Notes: a model not told the origin generated them from the letters alone. A DNA stretch of 33,494 bases from Cyanobium sp. (GCA_007135755.1 SLIG01000126.1:1-33494); one strand, 5' to 3'; positions 1-10,546 are shown, numbered from the stretch's first letter. Numbers and translations: made by a program.

Positions 1-1
1 C

Positions 2-2770
2 AGCGGCGCCTTTCACCCCGAGCCCGATGCCCCGGGCGAGCCGTTCAGCGTGGTGATCCCGCCGCCGAACGTCACCGGCAGCCTGCACATGGGCCATGCC
101 TTCAACTCGGCCCTGATCGACACGATCGTGCGCTTCCAGCGCCTGCGCGGCAGGAACGTGCTCTGCCTGCCCGGCACCGACCACGCTTCGATCGCCGTGC
201 AGACGATCCTCGAGAAGCAGCTCAAGGCGGAGGGCCAGCGCAAGGAGGATCTGGGCCGCGAGGCCTTTCTGGAGCGGGCCTGGGCCTGGAAGGCCGAGAG
301 CGGCGGCACGATCGTGGGCCAGCTGCGCCGCCTGGGCTACTCGGTGGACTGGCAGCGGGAGCGCTTCACCCTCGACGAGGGCTGCAGTGCCGCGGTGATC
401 GAGGCCTTCAACCGCCTGCACGAGCAGGGGCTGATCTACCGAGGCGAATACCTGGTGAACTGGTGCCCCGCCTCCGGCTCGGCGGTGAGCGATCTGGAGG
501 TGGAGATGAAGGAGGTGGACGGCCACCTCTGGCACTTCCGCTATCCGCTCAGCGCCCCGGCCACGGCTGCTGCAGCAATCGGCCGCACCCACCTGGAGGT
601 GGCCACCACCCGCCCGGAAACCCTGCTGGGCGACACGGCCGTGGCGGTGAACCCCAAGGACCCGCGCTACGCCGACCTGGTGGGCCAGACCCTCACCCTG
701 CCGCTGGTGGGCCGCGAGATCCCGATCGTGGCCGACGACCACGTGGACGCCGACTTCGGCACGGGCTGCGTGAAGGTGACCCCCGCCCACGACCCCAACG
801 ACTTCGCCATCGGCCAGCGCCACGACCTGCCGCTGATCACGGTGATGAACCGCGACGGCACCATGAACGAAGCGGCCGGCCGCTTCCAGGGGCTCGATCG
901 CTTCGAGGCGCGCCAGGCCGTGGTGGCGGCCATGGAGGCCGAAGGCTTCCTGGTGAAGGTGGAGCCCTACCGCCACAGCGTGCCGTTCTCCGATCGCGGC
1001 AAGGTGCCCGTGGAGCCCCTGCTGTCCACCCAGTGGTTCGTGAAAACCGAGCCCCTGGCGGCTCGCTGCCGGGAGGCTCTGGATGCCGCCGCCGCCGGGC
1101 CCGAGCCCCGCTTTGTGCCCGAGCGCTGGGCCAAGGTGTATCGCGACTGGCTCACCGACATCCGCGACTGGTGCATCTCCCGCCAGCTGTGGTGGGGCCA
1201 CCGCATCCCCGCCTGGTTTGTGGTCAGCGAAACCGGCGGTGTGATCACCGACAACACCCCCTACGTGGTGGCCCGCGATGAGGCCGAGGCCCGCGCCAAG
1301 GCGGAGGCCCAGTTCGCCGGTGGTGTCCATGCCCACCCCGTGGTGCTGGAGCAGGACCCCGACGCCCTCGACACCTGGTTCTCCAGTGGCCTCTGGCCCT
1401 TCTCCACCCTCGGCTGGCCCGATGCCCAGGCAGCCGATCTGGCGCGCTGGTATCCCACCAGCGTGCTGGTGACGGGCTTCGACATCATCTTTTTCTGGGT
1501 GGCCCGGATGACGATGATGGCCGGCGCCTTAATGAGCGATCGGGAAGGGTCTGGAATCCCGTGGATTCCATTCAGAGATGTGTACATCCACGGCCTGGTG
1601 CGGGATGAGAACAACCGCAAGATGAGCAAGAGCGCGGGCAACGGCATCGACCCGCTGCTGCTGATCGAGCGCTACGGCGCCGATGCCCTGCGCTTCGCCC
1701 TGGTGCGCGAGGTCGCCGGCGCCGGCCAGGACATCCGCCTCGACTACGACCGCAAATCCGACACCTCCGCCACGGTGGAGGGGGCGCGCAACTTCGCCAA
1801 CAAGCTCTGGAACGCCACCCGCTTCGCCCTCATGAACCTGGGCGGCGAGACGCCGGCCAGCCTGGGTGAACCCGATCCCGCGGCCCTGCAGCTGGCCGAT
1901 CTGTGGATCCTCTCGCGCCTGGCGCGGGTGAATCGCGACACGGCTGAGCGCTACGCGACCTACGGCCTGGGCGAGGCGGCCAAGGGGCTGTATGAGTTCG
2001 CCTGGAACGAGGTGTGCGATTGGTATGTGGAGCTGATCAAGCGGCGCCTGCAGGTGCCGGCGGATCTGGAGGGCGCGGCCCGCGAGGTGGCTCTGGCTGA
2101 CCAGCGCACCGCCCGGCAGGTGCTGGCCAAGGTGCTAGGTGAGCTGCTGGTGATGCTGCATCCGCTGATGCCTCACATCACAGAGGAGTTGTGGCATGGA
2201 TTGACTGCTGCACCTTCTCACGAATTTCTCGCCATGGCCTCTTGGCCTGCCGCAAGCAATCGCATTCAAAACTATAACCCTGGGGTTGAAAATAGCTTTG
2301 CGATTGTGATTGAAGCCATAAGAATCGCCCGCAACCTCAGGGCTGTCGCTGGCGTCAAGCCATCCCAGAAGGTTCCCCGGCTAATCATTATTGACTCTGG
2401 CTCTGCCTCTGTCAGCGAGATCTACGAGGGGGCGGCTGAAGATATTAAGGCTTTGGCGAAAGTTAAATCGCTTTCAGTTCATAGCGATGATCTGGGGAAT
2501 GCCGGGATGCGCTGCTTGGCCGGTGTAAGCGGAAGCCTGCAGGTCCTGCTACCGCTTGCTGGCGTTGCAGACATTGATTCTCTTCGAAGTCGGCTGAAAA
2601 AAGACCTTGCAAAGGCTGAGAAAGAGGTTGCCGCCTTAACAGCCCGACTTGGCAACCCAAACTTTGCCGAAAAGGCTCCACCTCTCGTGGTGGCTGAATG
2701 TCGGGCCAATCTCAACGAGGCTGAAACCCAGGCCGATCTGGCCCGCAAGCGACTAGCCGATCTGGCATGA
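2..2770 (+). CDS. valS: Valyl-tRNA synthetase, 5' partial, chimeric 3' end
   Basis: Charges tRNA-Val with valine in the cytoplasm. The frame is already open at base 2, so the track start (GTG 50) is internal and probably a few dozen N-terminal residues lie outside the window. Visible class I signatures are the HIGH-type motif in GSLHMGHA near the start and KMSKS near base 1620. The editing-domain and anticodon-binding regions follow, and the C-terminal arm is a coiled coil ([16 protein letters not shown]). Up to about base 2165 the gene is near 70% GC. From there to the stop it is near 50% GC with different codon use, yet full length and in frame. The native tail survives as a fragment at 13016-13285. 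The last 18 nt overlap the hsdR 3' end on the other strand. An unusual low-GC insertion of about eight residues lies just before KMSKS. Identity is certain; foreign origin of the tail is inference from composition plus the duplicate. Confidence 0.97.
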   Translation, partial: SGAFHPEPDAPGEPFSVVIPPPNVTGSLHMGHAFNSALIDTIVRFQRLRGRNVLCLPGTDHASIAVQTILEKQLKAEGQRKEDLGREAFLERAWAWKAESGGTIVGQLRRLGYSVDWQRERFTLDEGCSAAVIEAFNRLHEQGLIYRGEYLVNWCPASGSAVSDLEVEMKEVDGHLWHFRYPLSAPATAAAAIGRTHLEVATTRPETLLGDTAVAVNPKDPRYADLVGQTLTLPLVGREIPIVADDHVDADFGTGCVKVTPAHDPNDFAIGQRHDLPLITVMNRDGTMNEAAGRFQGLDRFEARQAVVAAMEAEGFLVKVEPYRHSVPFSDRGKVPVEPLLSTQWFVKTEPLAARCREALDAAAAGPEPRFVPERWAKVYRDWLTDIRDWCISRQLWWGHRIPAWFVVSETGGVITDNTPYVVARDEAEARAKAEAQFAGGVHAHPVVLEQDPDALDTWFSSGLWPFSTLGWPDAQAADLARWYPTSVLVTGFDIIFFWVARMTMMAGALMSDREGSGIPWIPFRDVYIHGLVRDENNRKMSKSAGNGIDPLLLIERYGADALRFALVREVAGAGQDIRLDYDRKSDTSATVEGARNFANKLWNATRFALMNLGGETPASLGEPDPAALQLADLWILSRLARVNRDTAERYATYGLGEAAKGLYEFAWNEVCDWYVELIKRRLQVPADLEGAAREVALADQRTARQVLAKVLGELLVMLHPLMPHITEELWHGLTAAPSHEFLAMASWPAASNRIQNYNPGVENSFAIVIEAIRIARNLRAVAGVKPSQKVPRLIIIDSGSASVSEIYEGAAEDIKALAKVKSLSVHSDDLGNAGMRCLAGVSGSLQVLLPLAGVADIDSLRSRLKKDLAKAEKEVAALTARLGNPNFAEKAPPLVVAECRANLNEAETQADLARKRLADLA
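1552..1570. repeat. Perfect 8-bp inverted repeat inside valS
   Basis: TGGAATCC and GGATTCCA are exact reverse complements separated by CGT. The repeat sits in a short low-GC patch (about 1530-1580) encoding residues that seem to be extra compared with the usual MMAG...PF..VYIHG spacing in ValS. The palindrome is seen directly; that the patch is an insertion is recalled from the family, not aligned. Confidence 0.55.
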
Positions 2771-5700
2771 TCCAACATCCACCAGTCTCTCCACAATCTC
2801 CCGCACAAAGTTGCGGAAAAGCGGGTTGTCCTTGAACTGCTTGTAAAACTCTGTCTGATCGAGAAACAGCGGATCTACGGCTCGATTCAGTGCGGCATCG
2901 AGTTCGATAGCGGCTGTGTTCGGGGTGTTCGCCTTGGCATTGCGATAGCGCTGGTCTTGGGCCACCTGGGGAGCGATCTCATCACGGATCAGGCGGCGGA
3001 TGCGATCTTCATCGCTGAAGCTGGTGCCGAACTGCTCGTTGAAGTTGGTGACGATCACTGAGAGCGGTTCGAGGTCTGGTTGGGGCCTGAAGCCACCGGC
3101 TGAAACGGGGGCAGGATCCAACGTGGAATCCTGATCAGGAAGGGGTACGCCGCGTTGCTCCTGCTTTTCGATGCGGTAGCTGTCCATGTCGATCAGCTCC
3201 AGCATTCCCTTGGTGAGGTCATCCTCTTCTGGGGCCGGCAGAGCACGCACCAGCAAGGTGAGGAAGATGGAGAGCTTCTCCCACTCCGGATTGTCGTAGG
3301 TGAGGATTGTGGCCAGGAAGTCGTAGCTGCGAACAAACGCTTTAGCCTTGCTCTTGAAGGCCACCTGGTCGTCTTCGCTGAGCTGCTCGATATAGATCTG
3401 GCGGCACTCGTTCAGGATCGGCTGCAGGGCTTCGCGATCGCTGTTGCCAAGGAAGAGTCCCACGAACTCCTCCACCTGCTCCCAGGTGTAGACCCGCAGC
3501 TGATCGAGACTGTCGCGGAGATCGTGCAGTTTGTTGGGATCGGTTTCCTCGCTCAGCAGAGTGGTCTTGTAGTAATCGGCGAAGGCCGCTTCCACGGCGG
3601 CGGTGTTGTCCTGGAAATCGAGCACAAACACGCGCTTCTTCCCCGGGGCGGCGCGGTTGAGGCGCGAGAGGGTCTGCACCGCCTGGATGCCGCCCAAGGC
3701 CTTGTCCACATACATGGCCTGCAGCAGCGGTTCGTCGTAGCCGGTCTGGAATTTGTCGGCGCAGATCAGGAAGCGGAAGGGATCCTCCTGGATGCGGCTG
3801 GTGATCTCGCTGGAGGGAAAGCCGTTGAGGGAGGCCTCGCTCACGGGGCCATCGCCGAAGTCGTGGTCGCCGGAGAAGGCCACGATCGGCAGGAAGGGGC
3901 TGCGGCGCTCGCGTAGGTAGGTGCGAACGGCAAGAAAATACTGCACCGCCCGCTCAATGGAGCCAGTCACCACCATCCCGCGGGCTTCCCTTTTCATCTC
4001 CCGCAAAGGCAGCACATCGTCGAGGAAGTGATCCACCATGATCTCAGCCTTGTTGCGGATGGCCGTGTCGTGGCTTTCCACGTAGCGGCGCAACTTGGAG
4101 CGGGCGCGCTTGCTGTCGAATAGAGGGTCAGCCTCGATCGTTTTCACCAACCGGTAGTAGCTGCTGATCGGGGTGTAGTACTGCAGAACATTGAGGATGA
4201 ACTTCTCCTCAATGGCTTGCTTCATTGTGTAGACGTGAAAGGGCCTGCGGCCGATCTTGCCCTCACCATCGGGCGGCATTGGGGTGCCGAACAGTTCGAG
4301 CGTCTTGGCTTTGGCGGTAGCGGTGAAGGCGAAATAGCTGGCGTTTGGTCGCAGGCGCCGGCTTTGCATCCGCTGCTCAATCACCGTGTTCACGAAGTCT
4401 TCAATGTCGACGTCATCGGCAAGGGGCTGCCCATCAGCGGCCAGGGCCTGGTTGAGGGCGGCAGAGGCCTTGCTGCCCTGGCTGGAGTGAGCCTCATCGA
4501 TGATTACCGCATAACGGCTACCTTGGGGAGCTACGTCGAGCTGGCGGCAGAGCTCCGGGAAGGTCTGCAGGGTGCAGATGATGATCTTCTTGCCTGCTGC
4601 CAGAAACTGCCTGAGCTGCTCGGTCTTGGAGCTGCCGCGGCCGGTGACGGCGCCCACGGTGGCGCCCACCTGCACAAAATCGAGGATGTTGCGGCGCAAC
4701 TGCTCATCGAGGTTGCGGCGATCGGTGACGACGATCACCGAGTCGAACACGCGCTGACCGTTGTGGATTACGTCGGCGACCTGATGACTGAGCCAGGCGA
4801 TCGAGTTGCTCTTGCCGCTGCCCGCGGAGTGCTGGGCCAGGTAGCAACGCCCTGCGCCATGGGTGGCCACATCCGCCAGCAGGGAGCGCACCACATCGAG
4901 CTGGTGGTAGCGGGGAAAGATCTGCTTGTAGCTCCTGCGGACAGCGCGCGGGTTTGTCTTTTCCACCACCTGGGCATAGTTCTCCAGGATGTCGGTGAGA
5001 CTTCTTGGGGTGAGGATCTGCTGCCAGAGATAGGCCGTAGAAAGACCTTCGGGACCGGGGGGATTACCTGCACCACCGGAGGCGGTGCCGCGGTTGAAGG
5101 GCAGAAACTCGGATTCCTTGCCGATGAGGTAGGTGCAGAAGTGCACCTCCTGCTCGTCCACGGCGAAGTGCACGAGGCAGCGGGCGAAGGCGAAAAGTGG
5201 CTCGCGAGGATCCCGGTCGTTTTGGTACTGGCGGATCGCGTGTTTAACGCTCTGGCAGGTGAGGTTGTTCTTGAGCTCAAAGGTGGCCACCGGCAGGCCG
5301 TTGATGAACAGGCCTAGGTCGAGGGCGCGGCGGGTCTGGTCGTTGCTGTAAGCGAGCTGGCGGGTGAGGCTGAAGCGGTTGAGGCCGAACAGCTCTGCGG
5401 CGCGGATGTTGCCGGGGGAGGGCGTGCCGTAGAAGAGCTGGATCTCGTGGGGCCCGTGGCGGATACCCTTGCGCAGCACTTTCACAACGCCCTGCTCGGC
5501 GATCTGTTTCTCCAGCCGCGCCAGGAACTGCCGGCGGGTGGGCCCATCCACGGCGATCGACACAGCTTCGGCGATCCGCGGCTGGGTGGCCTCCAGAAAA
5601 CCCTGCAGCTGCACCAGATCAACGCAATGGCTGCGGTCGTAGTGGTGAGGGTCGCCCAGCAGCCAACCGGTGCCGCCACTCACCGGCACGGCGGATGGCG

Positions 5701-5794
5701 TGGCCTGGTGGGGAGGCTCCAGCAGGTGGGTGCGTCCGGTCATGGCCCGGGTGATCAGCGCTTCTAGTCCCGGCTCGCTGGTGTCGGTGGGCAT
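2753..5794 (-). CDS. hsdR: Type I restriction enzyme, R (endonuclease/translocase) subunit
   Basis: Cuts unmodified DNA after ATP-driven translocation, in complex with HsdM and HsdS. The N-terminal nuclease domain shows the PD-(D/E)xK pattern ([20 protein letters not shown]). The SF2 motor follows, with Walker A HSAGSGKS near residue 323, a DEAH box ([13 protein letters not shown]) and later helicase motifs including FQTGYDEP and LSRLNR. Length is about 1013 aa, normal for HsdR. I prefer ATG 5794 (MPTDTSEPG) over the track start at 5842, whose extra residues are Pro-rich and atypical. It is the last gene of the minus-strand operon, 97 bp after the AlbA_2 gene. Its final codons and stop lie inside the valS tail, with an 18-nt convergent overlap. 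No catalytic residue looks lost, so it appears intact. Confidence 0.95.
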   Translation of the reverse strand: MPTDTSEPGLEALITRAMTGRTHLLEPPHQATPSAVPVSGGTGWLLGDPHHYDRSHCVDLVQLQGFLEATQPRIAEAVSIAVDGPTRRQFLARLEKQIAEQGVVKVLRKGIRHGPHEIQLFYGTPSPGNIRAAELFGLNRFSLTRQLAYSNDQTRRALDLGLFINGLPVATFELKNNLTCQSVKHAIRQYQNDRDPREPLFAFARCLVHFAVDEQEVHFCTYLIGKESEFLPFNRGTASGGAGNPPGPEGLSTAYLWQQILTPRSLTDILENYAQVVEKTNPRAVRRSYKQIFPRYHQLDVVRSLLADVATHGAGRCYLAQHSAGSGKSNSIAWLSHQVADVIHNGQRVFDSVIVVTDRRNLDEQLRRNILDFVQVGATVGAVTGRGSSKTEQLRQFLAAGKKIIICTLQTFPELCRQLDVAPQGSRYAVIIDEAHSSQGSKASAALNQALAADGQPLADDVDIEDFVNTVIEQRMQSRRLRPNASYFAFTATAKAKTLELFGTPMPPDGEGKIGRRPFHVYTMKQAIEEKFILNVLQYYTPISSYYRLVKTIEADPLFDSKRARSKLRRYVESHDTAIRNKAEIMVDHFLDDVLPLREMKREARGMVVTGSIERAVQYFLAVRTYLRERRSPFLPIVAFSGDHDFGDGPVSEASLNGFPSSEITSRIQEDPFRFLICADKFQTGYDEPLLQAMYVDKALGGIQAVQTLSRLNRAAPGKKRVFVLDFQDNTAAVEAAFADYYKTTLLSEETDPNKLHDLRDSLDQLRVYTWEQVEEFVGLFLGNSDREALQPILNECRQIYIEQLSEDDQVAFKSKAKAFVRSYDFLATILTYDNPEWEKLSIFLTLLVRALPAPEEDDLTKGMLELIDMDSYRIEKQEQRGVPLPDQDSTLDPAPVSAGGFRPQPDLEPLSVIVTNFNEQFGTSFSDEDRIRRLIRDEIAPQVAQDQRYRNAKANTPNTAAIELDAALNRAVDPLFLDQTEFYKQFKDNPLFRNFVREIVERLVDVGSCQIG

Positions 5795-5891
5795 GGGGCC
5801 GGGTGGTTGTGGCTGGCCTGGGGCCAGTCTGGGGCACGCCATTGGCTTGTGCCGTTCGGGAGCTCTGCTATGGGCTTTGCTAACTGCTCTG

Positions 5892-7594
5892 CTAATCGCC
5901 GGCTATGGAGCCGCCCTTAGTAGAGTCCTCGGCTGCCGCCCTGAGGATCCATCGTGCGCCCTCCAGGGTGCCAATCCGCTCGATTCGACCAGCGCGGCGC
6001 AGCTCCTGCATCAGGTTCTGAACCTTTCTGAGCTTCTGCTCTTCGCTCAAACGCTCAGGCAGCTTGGGCAGCAGGAGGGCATCCACCTCCTTGCGGGCCA
6101 CGGGGCCGTGCTGGCGGACGAGTTTGAGGATCAGGTCGAGGTAGTACTGCTTCTCGAAGCCGCTCTCGCGGATGTGGCGGGCTGTTTCGCCCGTGGCTCG
6201 GGCCATGGCGGCCGAGACGATCAGATGGGGGAACCGGCCCTCCACCAACCGCTGCTTCTTGAGCTGCTGGTGCTCGTCGCGGCTGATCGGGAGGCCCTTT
6301 TGGATGCGGTCGAGCAGGATCACCTGTGTGAGGGAGAGGTCGGGCTGCTGCATCAGCAGCCGTGTGTAGCGCTCATCGAGGATGCGGCCGGGAATGGTGA
6401 CCTGCACCCGATCCGAGCCGCTGAGGTCGTAGTCGGGCAGGGGGAAGGAGCGGCGTCGCTGGGTCTCGAACATGCGCTTGATGCCGCCGCCCTGGGTGTC
6501 GATCAGGTTGAGTTCCACCATGGCGTCCGCCAGCATGGGGTTGCGATAGAGCTCCTGAGGGGCGTCCTGCTCGATCACGGTTCGGATCGTGCCGGGGAGA
6601 AAGTCGCCCACGTTGGTGATCAACACGCGGTCGGGAAACTCCACCACGGTGATGCGGCCATGGCGGCCGTAGTCCTGATGGGCAATAGCGTTGTGGAGGG
6701 CTTCGCGCAGCACCCAGGGGTCGTACTGGCTGAGTTCCTGCGGGAAGAGCGTGCCACTCGGCAAGGCGCGCACCGTGAGGTTGCGCAGGCGTTGCAACAG
6801 CTGATCACCGGCCAACAGAAACGGAGGGCCGATGTGGGCGTAATCGAGTTCGTGGTTGTCGGCGTCCTTGAGGATCCAGGACACCTTGGCCACGGCCGGC
6901 GATAGCAGCGTGGCGGCCTCAGACCGGCCCAGAAGCAGAACAGCGGTGTGGGTGATTGCCCCCGGCGCAGCAGCCGGGCCTTATTGAGGAAGGTGCGGTC
7001 GTCCCAGGTGGTGAGCTCCTGGGCCTGCAGGGGATGTTTGATCTGAAACTGCTCGCGGGCCTTGGCGATGGCCTCGGGATCGAGATCCGCCAGGCTGGCG
7101 CCGTCGCAGACGATGGCAGACCAGTCGACACCATGAGACCAGAGCCGGCGCGCTTTTTCCGGGTGATTGGCGAGCTTGGTCTTGCTGGTGCCGGCACGGC
7201 AATAGCCTTGCCCCTGAAACTCCACGGGCCGCCCCCGGGCGGGGCCAACCGCGAGCAGAGCAACCCTGCCATCGGGGTGCTCGAGGCGGTGAGGCTCGAT
7301 TCCGGGGTTGGGCTGCAGATGGGCGGCCAGCCAGGGCAGCAGATCCTGATTGCCCTTGGCTTTGGCGATGTAAGGATCGAATCGAGTGCCGACCACGGCG
7401 TGGCTGGCATCCTCGATGCCAAAGATCAGATAGCCGCGGGGCTGGTTCAGTAAGGCAGATTCATTGGCCAGGGCGGAGAGGTATTCGCCGATCTCCTGGG
7501 GATCTGCATTGTTGTGCTTGAACTCCAGCCACTCGGTTTCTTTGGGCAGCCCGCGTAGGCGATCAACAAGGGAAATGAGCGCTTTCTCGTTCAT
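5892..7594 (-). pseudogene. AlbA_2/Schlafen-type ATP-binding protein, split by one frameshift
   Basis: Two track ORFs (7594-6620 and 6893-5892) join into one protein of about 567 aa. The N-terminal part has the AlbA_2 (Slfn, COG2865-like) signature ETEWLEFKHNN...IGEYLSALANES and GYLIFGIEDASHAVVGT. The second part has a divergent HATPase_c_4-like region (REALHNAIAHQDYGRHGRI, GGGIKRMFE) and winged-helix-like C-terminal segments. The frames meet at a run of five C on the plus strand (6959-6963). Adding one base there restores RRGAITHTAVLLLG...SPAVAKVSWILKD, which reads like the family. The start ATG overlaps the hsdS stop in ATGA. Such genes often sit inside type I restriction operons, but their role there is not established. 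The break could be a true mutation, phase variation, programmed slippage or a sequencing error; both halves otherwise look well preserved. Confidence 0.8.
6959..6963. other. C5 homopolymer at the frameshift point
   Basis: Read on the minus strand this is GGGGG within CGCCGGGGGCAATC. Upstream codons read cgc cgg ggg caa; the downstream family-like frame reads gca atc acc. One more G joins them. This is the most economical place for the frameshift in the AlbA_2 gene. Confidence 0.7.
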
Positions 7595-9009
7595 GGCAGC
7601 TCGGAATCCACTTCTTCGTCGGGCTCGAGTTCTTCGATCTCGTCGCCCGGCTCGCCGGCACCCAAGGGCTCGATTTCCTCCGGCAGCCCCGCCGCCGCCT
7701 GCCGCACATCAAGATTGCCAGTGGCCACATCGGCGATTAAACGTGTGCGGTATTCGCGGAGGAGGGTGATTTCGCGCTCTGTGTCAGCAATGGCTCTACC
7801 GAGATGCTGGGTTTCACCGTCAATAAAAGAAAGAATCTGTTGCTGTTCTTGGATCTTAGGCAGCAGCAATGGGAACGCCTTGAGTGTCGTGCTGTTGGTT
7901 GAAGCTAGATTGGTCGTTTTTTTCGCGGTTATTTGAAAATAACCCCGCCCATGTGCCGAACCCATAAGGGCCACCAAAAAGCCAGGGTGCAGACCACTAC
8001 TGCATCGGACAGCGAACACATGGTTCTGATGTAGGCAGCCATCAAGCTGCCCGGACCACAGGCACCCCCGCCCCAGCTTGTCGATATCGCCGCCTTCAGT
8101 CATCAAAACGTCGCCATGCATCAGAGTCGAGCGCCTGGCCTCCACTTCAGGCACAGCGACATGTTTTACGTTCCGCAGATCAAGACGATCGGACTGAACA
8201 TTGGCCACCCGAAGATATGGATATAGCGAGATTGGGGTCGACCCGTAATCCTTGCCGAGCGTGATTCCGGTTTGCACTGTGGCAAGGTCTTTAAGCCTTC
8301 GCACCTCCCAGTGCTGCGGAATATCCCCCAGCCAGGGAATGCCAGAATCCTTGAGCGGCACGGAGGGATCCAGTCCCAGTGTCACGGCGCGATGAATGAT
8401 GGCCTGCTTCTGCTCATTCAGCAGGGCGATGATCCTGCGTTTTTCCCGGATGGTGCGATCCAGGCGGTTGGTGGCCCAGGTGAGGAAGCGAACAATGGCG
8501 TTCTGTTCCTCAGTCGGTGGGCAGGGAGTGGGAATCTGTTTGAACTGATCCCAATAGAGACGGTTTCTGTCCTTGACAATGCCTCGCGAGAATGCATCTA
8601 TCTCTGCTAGGTACTCATCTGTCCGAAATAGCGATGCAAAGTAAGCAGGATTCACATTGGGCAAAGGCTTGGCCACCACATAGGCAGGGCTCACCAGGCC
8701 GTCAACCGGTGCAATCCCGGCTGCCCCTTGCCACATCCTCATCATGTTGTAGACGTAGTCCCCTTTGGCAGCGCATTTGTATTTCGCCTTATCGCTCATG
8801 ACTTGCTTGCGCTTTGATGATCCGAACTCGCGGATCCGCACCCCCGTTCTCAGAGAAACCTCAAGAATGGGCAAATCAGGCTCGCCAACGGCGGTGCGCT
8901 GCTGAAACAGGCTGCCATTGCGTTTGATCTCCCAATGCGCCGGAATGTGCCCCAGCCATGCCAATCCGGAGACCTTGGTCTCCGGATACGGCTTCAGATC
9001 CTCAATCAC
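7591..9009 (-). CDS. hsdS: Type I restriction-modification specificity subunit
   Basis: Recognises the two halves of the bipartite DNA target and holds HsdM and HsdR together. The protein is 472 aa with two target-recognition domains. Each opens with the same signature (SGLAWLGHIPAHWEIKR near residue 14 and SGIPWLGDIPQHWEVRR near 225). Each closes with a helical spacer of the TEEQ...I..FL or QEQQQILSFID type followed by a long coil. The C-terminal tail is unusually acidic (EIEELEPDEEVDSELP). The start is GTG 9009, whose GTGA overlaps the stop of the 127-aa gene; its own stop overlaps the next ATG in ATGA. The target sequence cannot be read from the protein. Confidence 0.95.
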   Translation of the reverse strand: MIEDLKPYPETKVSGLAWLGHIPAHWEIKRNGSLFQQRTAVGEPDLPILEVSLRTGVRIREFGSSKRKQVMSDKAKYKCAAKGDYVYNMMRMWQGAAGIAPVDGLVSPAYVVAKPLPNVNPAYFASLFRTDEYLAEIDAFSRGIVKDRNRLYWDQFKQIPTPCPPTEEQNAIVRFLTWATNRLDRTIREKRRIIALLNEQKQAIIHRAVTLGLDPSVPLKDSGIPWLGDIPQHWEVRRLKDLATVQTGITLGKDYGSTPISLYPYLRVANVQSDRLDLRNVKHVAVPEVEARRSTLMHGDVLMTEGGDIDKLGRGCLWSGQLDGCLHQNHVFAVRCSSGLHPGFLVALMGSAHGRGYFQITAKKTTNLASTNSTTLKAFPLLLPKIQEQQQILSFIDGETQHLGRAIADTEREITLLREYRTRLIADVATGNLDVRQAAAGLPEEIEPLGAGEPGDEIEELEPDEEVDSELP

Positions 9010-9389
9010 GCCTCCTCCTCCGCAGGCCCGGCCTGCCAGCCTCTTGTCACAGCGAAGTCGCGTAGGCGTTTGCTGATGGCCTTGCGCTGTCCTGTGGTTT
9101 TGCCGACAAAACTCACAGACACATGCTCTGGATCAGGAACACCGTCGGCAATCACAAGCAGAAATTCGCCAGCACATTCGTCCACTGTGAGGCCCATCAC
9201 GCCGATGGAAGCCAGGCCACGGGGCCCCGTGTGTCGCTTCCAGGCGGCTTCCGCCGTGATGAGGCTGCCGTCGTCGAACGACAGAAGATCCTGGTCTTTC
9301 GGTGTGGGTCGGAAAGCCTGGCTGCCGGGTTGGCCGCGAACCATGAACGAAGGATGAATCTGCCGCCAGAGAGGAGTTTCGGGATTCAT
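9006..9389 (-). CDS. 127-aa unknown protein in restriction operon
   Basis: I do not recognise a named family. The N-terminus reads LWRQIHPSF...SQAFRPTPKD, then DDGSLITAEAAW, and a second half with the strand-rich stretch GEFLLVIADG and VSVSFVGKT. The C-terminus (GQRKAISKRLRDFAVTRGW) is basic. There is no signal peptide or membrane segment, so it is predicted cytosolic. Its start ATG overlaps the stop of the 386-aa gene (ATGA) and its stop overlaps the hsdS GTG (GTGA). It is therefore translated between an unknown partner and the specificity subunit. Such packing suggests a protein pair acting together, perhaps as an accessory or control module of the restriction system; that role is inference. 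Confidence 0.8.
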   Translation of the reverse strand: MNPETPLWRQIHPSFMVRGQPGSQAFRPTPKDQDLLSFDDGSLITAEAAWKRHTGPRGLASIGVMGLTVDECAGEFLLVIADGVPDPEHVSVSFVGKTTGQRKAISKRLRDFAVTRGWQAGPAEEEA

Positions 9390-10546
9390 ATCACCCCGGC
9401 CTCCTGGCTATCTGCGCGGAGGTTGCCGCCATCTGCCAGAACAGCTTCCAGCTTCTTACCCAGTGCTTGCAGCTTTTCAGCGTCGTGGAGGGGCACGGTG
9501 TCTTCTTCAACCGTATTGCGATCCAGATCCATGGCGTGCCACTGCACCGTATTGCTGCCTGGCACGAACTCAATTGAAAGATCGAGCCGCCCGATCAACC
9601 ACTCGGCTTCCACGCCTCCCTCCGGCGTGGGGTATAGCCTGGGGAACTGCTCGCCACGTAGGTGGCTCTCAAGCCAGGCGCTGATCTGGTCCAGCAGTTG
9701 ACCAGATGGAGGCACCCCCTGCCCATCGAGCCAGCCAGCCGGCAGCTGCCTGAGTTGCTCAATCTGGACGATGGGATCGAGGGGATCCAGCAGTTCAATC
9801 GAATCGGCTTCCTCCAGGCGCAGGAGCTGTTGGCTGGTATCCAACATGCCGATTCCACTGATCAGGGCCCAGCGTTCTCCGAAATCACCCACCCGCACAT
9901 CCCTCAGATCCGCTACCTGTTGATCGTTGATCACGCAAAGGATCACACGGCCATCCTTCAGCTCAATGGGCATCAGGTGATCCCTTGGACGCACATCAAC
10001 CACCTTGGCAACAACTTCTATCTCTTCCGTGAGTGGCTTGCTTCCTGGGCGGCTGAGCAAGAGCTCCCGGCGGATCTCCCTGGTGAGCCGTACTTCTACA
10101 CTCTTCGTAGAAGCCATGCGGATGCCTTCATCTTGGTGCAACCCTCGGCCGAATTTCTCCACGTAGGGCCAGGCGGTATCGGGCAGCGAGGGAGGAGGCC
10201 CCTGCCTTTGCTCCTGTACGTGGGCCAGAACTTCCAAAAAGCGATCGCAGGCCGAGCGTGCCCGTTGCATACGCGGGTCACAACCTTCCAGAAGGGCGTC
10301 GTCTGTGATCAGGGCCACTTCCGCAACAAAGCTCCCACCGCGGGTGCTCAGGTGAAGTTCCAGTTGTCCACTGAAGCCTCGGGGAATGCGCTGGCGGTTT
10401 GGATGGCTCTGTTTGTAGTCGCTCTTGGCGATTTCCAGAATGATCCCTTGGAGTGCCTCCAGGTCACGCAGAAGGGCAAAGGGAAGGGTCTGATTGCGAA
10501 AACGCCTGCCTTCGAAGTGGGGCTCAAGCAGGATCTCTCTGCTCAT
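9386..10546 (-). CDS. 386-aa unknown protein, partner of the 127-aa gene
   Basis: Function unknown. The N-terminal ~70 residues (EPHFEGRRFRNQTLPFALLRDLEALQGIILEIAK) look like a small alpha/beta domain. The middle contains a beta-rich stretch (EEIEVVAKVVDVRPRD, GRVILCVINDQQVADL). The C-terminal third carries YPTPEGGVEAEWLIGRLDLSIEF, the kind of tight motif that marks a conserved domain, followed by an acidic helix. No nuclease, ATPase or membrane signature is apparent. The start ATG overlaps the stop of a possible upstream micro-ORF in ATGA, and the gene's own stop overlaps the 127-aa gene in ATGA. Placement between hsdM and hsdS is atypical for type I systems and implies a linked role such as modulation of restriction, toxin-antitoxin-like control or an extra defence layer. 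None of these is shown. Confidence 0.8.
   Translation of the reverse strand: MSREILLEPHFEGRRFRNQTLPFALLRDLEALQGIILEIAKSDYKQSHPNRQRIPRGFSGQLELHLSTRGGSFVAEVALITDDALLEGCDPRMQRARSACDRFLEVLAHVQEQRQGPPPSLPDTAWPYVEKFGRGLHQDEGIRMASTKSVEVRLTREIRRELLLSRPGSKPLTEEIEVVAKVVDVRPRDHLMPIELKDGRVILCVINDQQVADLRDVRVGDFGERWALISGIGMLDTSQQLLRLEEADSIELLDPLDPIVQIEQLRQLPAGWLDGQGVPPSGQLLDQISAWLESHLRGEQFPRLYPTPEGGVEAEWLIGRLDLSIEFVPGSNTVQWHAMDLDRNTVEEDTVPLHDAEKLQALGKKLEAVLADGGNLRADSQEAGVI
10241..10248. repeat. HIP1 octamer, copy inside the island
   Basis: Exact GCGATCGC. HIP1 is a hallmark of many cyanobacterial genomes, so its presence here is compatible with a cyanobacterial donor for the restriction island, although a single copy is weak evidence. 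Confidence 0.6.
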
